Shown here: positions 57,209 through 64,000 of the stretch, piece after piece | Numbering within the stretch: the stretch's first letter is position 1 | Layout of the letters: every line of letters begins with the position of its first letter | Position numbers and translations under genes: made by a program | Assembly: GCF_033958435.1 (NCBI RefSeq) | Contig: NC_134138.1 | Location: forward strand, 189,631,298 to 189,695,297 | Reading direction: 5' to 3' | Length of the DNA stretch: 64,000 nucleotides | DNA from: Carettochelys insculpta | Taxonomy: Eukaryota; Chordata; Testudines; Carettochelyidae | Notes under the pieces: model-generated | What the model was told of the DNA's origin: nothing | What the model saw: only the letters and a program-made list of their open reading frames with translations | The model's database searches: none

Positions 57209-57961
57209 TAGAGTTGGTCAGGTATTTTTTGACAAACTTTTTTTTTTTAATCAGAAAATGCCAAGTCTTTGAAACCTAAATACTTTGTAGGAAAAAGAGT
57301 CAGTTTTGATGAATTTCTCATTATGAAACAGTTTGAAGGAAAAAAGTTTAAATATTGTCAAAACTGGTGCTTTTTCTCTAGAAAAAAAGGCGCCAGAACT
57401 CAAGTCTGATGATGCCTCATAGGGGTTAGAGAATTCATTTTTAATGCCCCAGTCTCTGTGCTGTTGCAGGACTGGTGGGGGCTCCTGCCTTAGTCCCTGT
57501 GCTGCTGCAGGATCAACGGGGCTTCCTGTCCCTGATCCCCATACTGCTGCAGAACAGGCAGGGGCTTTGGCCCCATTGTGCCACTGCTGCAGAAATGGTG
57601 GTGAAAATTTTTCTGGTGTTCTAACATAAAAATGGTGCCAGAACTCCGTTCCAGTGTGTTCCACCAGAAAAAAACAAAACAAAAACAAAACAAAAAAAAA
57701 AGCCCCGGTCAAAACAACCTGTAATTTCATTCAAAACAATTTTCTGGTTAGAAATTTAAGTTTATTATAGTTAAAAGTATCCAAATCAAGTGTTTAGAAA
57801 TCATCAAAATAACCATTTTAATTCACTTAAAACACAGAGTTAAAAAACCAAAAAAATTAGTTCACACAAAATGTCAAGATTTTGTTCCAGTCGGAAACAG
57901 AAAAATTTATTAAAATTTTGAAAAAAAAATCCCATGATGTAAAAACTATTTCCCAGCTCTA
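57209..57961. mobile_element. hAT-like non-autonomous element, internally interrupted
   Basis: The left end TAGAGTTGGTCAGGTATTTTT and the right end (reverse complement TAGAGCTGGGAAATAGTTTTT) form inverted repeats. The 8 bp flanks CCAGTGAT and ATACTGAT agree at 5 of 8 positions. The middle (about 57390-57665) is GC-richer, with about 54 bp units around GCTGCTGCAGGA, and is bounded by GCGCCAGAACTC and GTGCCAGAACTC, so it looks like a second insertion. Confidence 0.6.
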
Positions 57962-60019
57962 ATACTGATTATTGCAGCTCCCATATGGAACTGTGGACTC
58001 CCTGTGCTGGTTCAAGCATGTAAGAAAAAGGCAGGCTCTGTCTCAAAGAGCTGATAAATCTAGGCTAAATATTACATTATGCTACTCTTGTACTGTTGGT
58101 TAGTCTTTGTCTGAAACTTCAATTCAGTGGTTTCAGGCAGAGGTAATTAATATGAGCAGTATTTGAATGATTACTGGTCATTGTTGCAGATACCCTGGTT
58201 TTCCCCTCATTATTTGGGAAACTAGAAATCATTGCATTTTGTAAACATCAGCAACCAACTAATAGCTCAATTTGTTTTCTTAAGATAGAAACATAATTTT
58301 CAGAGCTTCATCAGCAGGGGATAAAATGAAAACAGCACCTTTGAGGTCTGCAGCAAGTTTATCCCACTGGTTCTATCTTCATACTAATTCCTACAGGACG
58401 AACGCACTTCAAGTCTATAAGAAAAAGCCAACAACACGCAAAGCATCAAACAGAAAGGGTGTCCTGAGGTTTGGAGAACTGGAGTAGCTTTATCTTTAGT
58501 CCCAGTAATACAAAACATGAGATATAAGCACCAAACAACAAATCCCAACTCTCACCAAAGAAATGGTGTCAGGGAAAACCCCAGAGATTAGTACCAGGAA
58601 GTAAAGAGCAATAACATAAAGTTTCATAGGAAGGCATGTCACATTCCAGACAGAGAGATCAATTTTACACACACACATCTGAGTTCAAGTTAATTATAAT
58701 CTAGCTTCAATAGCAAGACAGCAGAACACGGTTGCAAAACAATTCTAAAAATTGTACTAGCACCTAACAAGAAAGAACAAAACTGGCTCTACACTTTCTA
58801 CCTGAACAACAAAGTGGGCTTTCTTGCCTTCTTGGGTTTAACTTCAGGTTCTGTGCCTTAGTTACCGACCTCTGTTCATTCCCAGAGTCTTCCATACAGC
58901 ACCAGGGAAAAAAAGCATTTGTATATAAGAGGAACATAGGCAATGGTATGGCTCAGATTCAGACAGACCTAGATCTCAAGCAGTTTTAATTTGGTTTTTG
59001 AAATTTGACGATGGCCCTTTAACTCTTCCAACTTTATCTATTTTGTACCACTGGCCTGTGTATTCTGAAAGCACATTTTGTTTAAAATTGTTGTCACAAA
59101 CAGTAGTGGAGAGGAATCTCAGACTGCAAATCCCTTAAGAACTCTGACTGAATCACCATAAGGCTGGCACAAAGTCCTTGATAACTTTCTTAAGAAACTT
59201 ACCATACAAACATCCTGACACAGTTCTGGCTTCTGTCAAATGGGTCTGGCATCACCTGATTTTTCTTCTTAACAAGACCCAGTCCTTACAACTCTACTCT
59301 GGTCCTGCTCCAGCTCTGGTTCCAGACTGCTTCAGCTTTAACCTTGCATTGTAGAGAAAGGAATAAACGAAAGCTCCTCTTTAGGAAAGCAATTCGTATG
59401 AAAACTTCTCATTTGATTGTCCTGCATTGCCCCACCTTCTTAAGTAACAAACTCGAGCAACAGCACGTTCTTTCCAGTGATAAATCAAACAAATATAACT
59501 CATTTGTAAACTTTTAAAATTTGTGGATCAAGTAATACCACCAAAATAAAGAACTCATTCCTCCAGTACCCTTCATATGTAAATCAGGAAACAATCTGTT
59601 CCATTCCCTGCTTTTCCTCTAGACAACGCTAGTTTTATTAATAACACCCTTCTACGTGGGTTCCACTGTTTGAGAACAAATAACTGTTCTTAACTAATTT
59701 TGGGGTGCTGAGTTCAAAAATTACATCTATTTTTGCCCATGACATACAGATTTTCTGAAAACTGGAGTCTACCCTTTCAAAAATTGCTATTAAAACATTT
59801 TATATGATATGACATATTTTCAAGAACTTATATGCAAAAATACCTCAAATTGATTGAATTTGTCAAAATGAATGCCATCTAGCTTAATTTTGTTGAAGAG
59901 TATCACAAAATTATTATATTATATATTATAGGAGTAACAAAACAGAATGGTTTAATTGTTTTATATTTTGAATGACACTTACGACTGTATTTTCTGCATT
60001 TTTTAGGTAGTTCCCTAAC
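57962..60019. other. AT-rich stretch, nothing firm
   Basis: No convincing features until the coding remnant at 60020. The block 59750-60000 may be the leader of that remnant, since GAATGCCAT and TTGTCAAAATG words partly recur after it near 62485. Confidence 0.35.
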
Positions 60020-62290
60020 ATGGCATCTCAAGGTTGCCTGAATGATCCAGACATATTTTGTTACATTTGTGGCAGTTTTGTTCCAAAGAAGCAAAGACAG
60101 AATATAACAGATGTTGTTAGAAATGTATATCACGCCTATTTTGGTATAAAACTTGGGGAACAAGACAAGTCTTGGGCCCCTCATAAAAAGACAATGGAAT
60201 CCAAGAAAAAAAGAAGTCTATGGCATTTGGAATTCCCATGGTTTGGCGTGAGCCCAAGAGTCACGGGGATGACTGTTATTTCTGTTTATGTAATGTAGAA
60301 GGGTATAAAACTCAAAACAAGAATGGTACTTCTTACCCAGACCTTCCTTTTGCAATACTGCCAATACCACATGGACCTGATGTATCTATCCCTAACCCAC
60401 CAAATTGTCTTGAAAATTTCATGTTGTCTTCTGACACCGATGCTGATAATATTGGAAGTGATACTGAGTATGAACCAGAACATTGCAGTAATGAGCCACA
60501 AATTTTCACCCAAAGTGAATTGAATGGCTTGGTGAGAGACCTGGATCTGCCTAAAGATTCTGCTTAGGTTTTGGGATCCACACTTCAAACAAAGAATTTG
60601 CTTTCCTCTGGGACAAGTTTTCTTTGGTACAGGAACCATGAGAAAGAGTTTGCGCCATATCTTTTCTATGGATTGTCTGTTCGTATACTGCAATAACATT
60701 GCTGAATTAATAGAAAGCTTGGGGACAATTTACCAACTAGGTGACTGGAGGCTGTTTATTGGCTCTTCAAAGACAAGCCTAAAATGTCTTGTACTTCACA
60801 ATGGCAATTAATATACCTCTATGCCTATTGCCTATTCTGTTCACTTAAGAGAAACCTATGAAAATTTTGAACTTCTCCTTGAAAGGTGCATTATCCAGAG
60901 CATGAATGAACTGCTTTTTACTCAAATAGGAAGCAGGGCAAGAGATCTTCATTGGGTGACAAATCAGGAGCCACCAAGGTAAAGCCTGACTCCTAAATTC
61001 AAGAATATAATTCCTGAAAAACTGATTGAGCCCAACAAGGTACTCCTACCTCCACTCCACATCAAGTTAGGTTAGATGAAACAATTTGTGAAAGCATTAA
61101 ACAAGAACGGTGACTGTTTCAAGTACATTTGCAACAAGATCCCAGCTTTGAGTTACCAAAAAGTTAAGGAGGGTGACTTTGTGGGTCCTCAGATCAGGAA
61201 ACTGATTCTTGACACTAACTTTGAAGAAATCATGAATGACACAGAGGCTATGTCTACACTAGCACACTATGACGAAGTAGCCTATTTTGACATAAGAACA
61301 TCGAAATAGGCTACTTTGACATGTATTGTCTACACGTCCTCCAGGGCTGGTCCCATCGAGGTTCTATGTCGAAGCAGTGACAGAGAATGTCGAAAGGAGC
61401 TGCCCTGGAAGGAAATGCGGAGCATCCACACACACACAAGCGCTCCCTGTCAAAATACGGGGCCAGCAAAGCCCCAAGCTTGCTCCCTTAAAGGGCCCCT
61501 CCCAGACACACTCAGCCTGCACAGCACAAGATCCACAGAGCCAACAACTGGTTGCAGACCCCATGCATGCAACATGGATCCCCAGCTGCAGCAGCCAGAG
61601 GCCCGGGGCTAAGGGCTCCTGCATGTGGTAACCATAGAGCCCCAAAAGGGCTGGACAGAGCATCTCTCAACCCCTCAGCTGATGGCTGCCATGGAGGACC
61701 CCACTATTTCAATGTAGTGGGATGCGGATCATCTACACATGCCCTATTTTGACGTTGAACGTTGAAGTAGGGCGCTATTCCCATCTTTATATAGGAATAG
61801 TGATTTTGACGTCTCGCCGCCTAACATTGATTTGAACGTCAAAATAACGCATGGTGCATGTAGACGCGAAGCATACTATTTCGACGTTGTGCCAGCTACT
61901 TCGAAATAGACGGCTAGTGTAGACGCACCCAGAGAAAGACACTTGGGTGGCCTTCAGAAATGTCATGCAAAACTTCTTAGGGAATAACAAAGATCCTGAT
62001 TATAAAAACATTGTTGGCAACATGCTCAACAAATCTGAAATACTTGGATGCAACAGGAGCTTGAAAGTTCATTTTTTGCACTTCCATTTGGATTATTTTC
62101 CTGAAAATCTTAGAAGTGTCAGTGAAGAGCATGGGGAAAGATTTCATCAGGGTATCAAGTGTTGGAAAATAGATATCAAGGATACTGGGATGTCAACATG
62201 ATGGCTGATTACTGCTGGTCCCTTAAAAGAGAGAGAGTGATCATGAAATGCATAAAAGTTGTCTAAAAGCATTGATTCAGTCACATCTAA
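60020..62290 (+). pseudogene. Intronless copy of an unplaced multicopy protein family, interrupted
   Basis: The text fits a protein family I have seen in hydra, insect and fish genomes in many copies, usually uncharacterised and probably from a mobile element; I cannot name it. Pieces in order: a short N-terminal part (60020-60220), GIPMVWREPKSHGDDCYFC (a Cys pair, from about 60228), YPDLPFAILPIPHGPD, the stretch FTQSELNGLVRDLDLPKDSA to 60567, then worn LGSTLQ, WYRNHEKEF and EAVYWLFKDKPKMS. Later: MKQFVKALNKNGDCFKYIC and VGPQIRKLILDTNFEE (61076-61245), a Harbinger derivative inserted at 61246-61930, then FRNVMQNFLGNNKD, FLHFHLDYFPENLRSVSEEHG and ERFHQ to 62201, and a tail about 62290. Many frameshifts. 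Confidence 0.75.
61246..61930. mobile_element. Harbinger derivative D (685 bp), AGA duplication, inserted in the remnant
   Basis: The ends GGCTATGTCTACACTAGC and, reverse-complemented, GGGTGCGTCTACACTAGCC differ slightly from those of the 39095 and 55123 copies. The flanks are AGA at 61243-61245 and 61931-61933. The unit lies in reverse orientation relative to the others. On plus it keeps transposase start codons MDPQLQQPEARG near 61568. More diverged than 39095 and 55123, with the subterminal palindrome broken at about 61742-61770. Removing the insert and one AGA lets the flanking coding frames join. Confidence 0.82.
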
Positions 62291-62592
62291 TAATTTAAAA
62301 TTATTCAGTTGTTAAATTTCACCCTTCGCTCCTCTGTTCTTTAAACAAGGAATTACAGCAGACCTTCTAAAAGAACTATAATAAACTATTTACCAAGGTT
62401 TTAATGCATAAGGTGGAATAAAAAGCAAGAAAAATGTCCATTTTTTCTCTTTAATTTGTGAAGAATCCTGATGTGTTAGAGCAAAATGGATGCCATTTTT
62501 GAAATCAGCATAGCAAAATTATGTAAAGTCACTATTTTTTATCACAACAACTGCAACTTTGTTTCAATTTGCAGACCAGTGTAATTCAGTTT
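62291..62592. other. Spacer, nothing recognised
   Basis: AT-rich. It possibly contains the trailer of the family remnant (GGATGCCATTTTTGAAAT near 62488). Confidence 0.4.
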
Positions 62593-63021
62593 GCCTACTT
62601 CTACACTACAATGATCTGTTGACAGATGTTATTGTCAGAAGAGAACTTCTGACAAAACTTCTTTTGACAGATTGTGACCACACACAAAAGTGGATTGCTC
62701 TGTCAAACCGCTCTGTTGACAGTGAGCATTCAGACTTCCTGGCCACTCTCTCAACAGAATGGCCAACCAGAAGCACCGCACACAGGGCTTCCCAGTGACC
62801 TGGAAGCCCTGTCTGTTGACAGGGCCCTCTGGAGCATCCACACAGCTTTTTGGTTGACAGATTCTGTCAAGAATGATGTTCTGCCTCTTGGGGGATAGGC
62901 AGAAGGCTATTGACAAAAGTTGCAAGTTCTGTTGATGGAACATATTGTTGTTGTGGCTGCTTCATGAGTTTTGTTGACAAAACCTTGATTTTGTCGACAA
63001 AACTCTCCAGTGTAGAGATAG
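62593..63021. mobile_element. Non-autonomous element rich in TTGACAG, second copy
   Basis: The left end GCCTACTTCTACACTAC and the right end (reverse complement CTATCTCTACACTGG) are an imperfect inverted pair. Repeated CTGTTGACAG motifs, ACAGGGCTTC and TTGTCGACAAA recall the element at 12780. TTT lies on both sides if the limits are taken this way, but T-rich flanks make this weak. Confidence 0.55.
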
Positions 63022-63378
63022 TTTTACTGTTCCCAAGTATTTTTCAAGAAAAATATCTTTTCACATTTTAATTTTATTCTTTAGTTTCCTCTTAGCTTCC
63101 AAGAGGAAGATTTTAGACTTTAACTTCACAGGCATTTAAAAATCACGTCATATCCAAATACAACCTGTGCCCATGAACCAGAAATTGTGCAAACAAATTT
63201 TATTCATATCCAAATTAAAATTTTATTTGTAAGGTAACAGTGGTGGATACCAATATATTGGCATTATCTGGCTATCCATCAGCAAGCAAGACTGCAGATT
63301 ACTCACAAACATTACATTTATCGTGTTTGAGAGGAAATGTCATATGGATAACTCTGTATGGTGTTTTCCACTATGCCA
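63022..63378. other. Spacer, nothing recognised
   Basis: AT-rich sequence without features. Confidence 0.4.
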
Positions 63379-63610
63379 GTGGTTCTCAAACTTTTTAGGC
63401 CCACAGCTGACCTCACTCAATTCAAACCTTTCCATGGATCACCAGCCAACTGTGGTCTGGTACTGCAGTTCTCTTCCCATCTCTAGATAAAGTCCCCCTG
63501 GCAGTAGGGTGAGGCCAAAAATGAGGGGTTCAATGTGTGGGAGGGGGCTTCCAGGGTGTGAGATAGGGGTGAAGGTGGGGGGTCTGGGTGGGAACTAGGG
63601 TGCAGGAATG
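63379..63610. mobile_element. hAT-like element (CAGTGGTTCTCAAACTTTTT end)
   Basis: CCAGTGGTTCTCAAACTTTTTAGGCCCA is the typical left end of a very widespread hAT non-autonomous family in vertebrates. The following words GGATCACCAGCCAACTGTGG fit. The right end is not visible within the expected distance, so the length is approximate. Confidence 0.6.
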
Positions 63611-64000
63611 GAGCTCAGGGCCCCTTTGAGTTACCATTGGAGCACTGCTCTGCATGGCACTGACAGCTGATGGTGTTGAGGGAAGGAAACACCATGGGCC
63701 AGACAACACTAAGGACTAAGTGCCCTTGGCCCTGCCTCTTCTGCCCTTGGCCCTGCTCCTTTTGGGACTGCAGAGACAGCTCCTCTGCCCAATACATTAT
63801 CCTGGGGCTCACCATGGCTGTTGGCCCCACCAGTGGTTTGGCACACGATATCCTGCCCTCAGTTTTCCTCTTTTCCTTCCCCCTATTTTGTTTTTCTTTC
63901 CTTTTCTTTCGAGAGAGACAGAAAGTACACACTGCATTGCTTATCTTCCTTCTCCTTACAAAGATACAAAAAAGGCCTGCATACAAAAACCTGCATTACA
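63611..64000. other. Right edge of the window, nothing firm
   Basis: Mixed sequence. A minus frame (63615-63986) is open for 123 codons with no domain. GGCCCTGCCTCTTCTGCCCTTGGCCCTG is a short local repeat (63727-63754). Confidence 0.35.

Noticed and set aside
62593..63021. CRISPR-like array because of recurrent TTGACAG
   Set aside because: Motif spacing is irregular, orientation is mixed, and the context is a vertebrate DNA element.

Overview
The window looks like non-coding vertebrate nuclear DNA made mostly of transposable elements. The likely source is a reptile, most probably a turtle. This rests on abundant CR1 LINE fragments with the ATTCTATG-type 3' end, a GC-rich Tx1-like (L1-clade) LINE of about 10.6 kb, PIF/Harbinger elements with many short derivatives, hAT- and Tigger-type short elements, and MIR-like old SINE pieces in an AT-rich background. 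I found no host gene exon, rRNA gene, true tRNA gene, CRISPR array or bacterial-type operon. Species cannot be fixed without a search.

Layout. 1-18.3 kb: AT-rich background with a 2.8 kb CR1 (minus, 2062-4845), a second CR1 type (minus, 16161-17502), several palindromic short DNA elements (995, 6259, 7754, 8695, 12780), a Tigger-type short element that contains another element (8545-9045), and two copies of a tRNA-promoter-like short repeat (7051, 9148). 18.35-29.0 kb: one GC-rich Tx1-like LINE on the plus strand. It has a gag-like ORF1 with a CCHC knuckle and an ORF2 with an APE endonuclease, reverse transcriptase and C-terminal Cys/His motif. It is broken by frameshifts and stops, has YAND where YADD is expected, and is split between its ORFs by a 1.9 kb antisense solo-LTR candidate flanked by GGGGG. 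29-39 kb: mostly featureless AT-rich DNA with a 397 bp palindromic element, hAT-like elements, a MIR-like piece and a CR1 scrap.

39-56 kb holds the most interesting material. A 4.7 kb PIF/Harbinger element (43484-48181, ATT duplication) carries its two standard genes facing each other: a two-exon Myb/SANT-like protein on plus and a DDE transposase on minus that keeps all three catalytic residues. The transposase has one clear intron, filled with a minisatellite and exactly divisible by three. Two deletion derivatives (39095-39805 and 55123-55805) and a more divergent reversed one (61246-61930) keep the first codons of the transposase and a shared subterminal palindrome. A broken Tigger/CENP-B-like transposase lies just right of the big element (48540-49780), and two head-to-tail CR1 fragments lie at 51.7-54.1 kb.

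56-64 kb contains a hAT-like element, a broken single-exon copy of an unplaced multicopy protein family (60020-62290) interrupted by the Harbinger derivative with an AGA duplication, and further short DNA elements. Most of the window is therefore a record of nested insertions, and their relative order can be read from what interrupts what.
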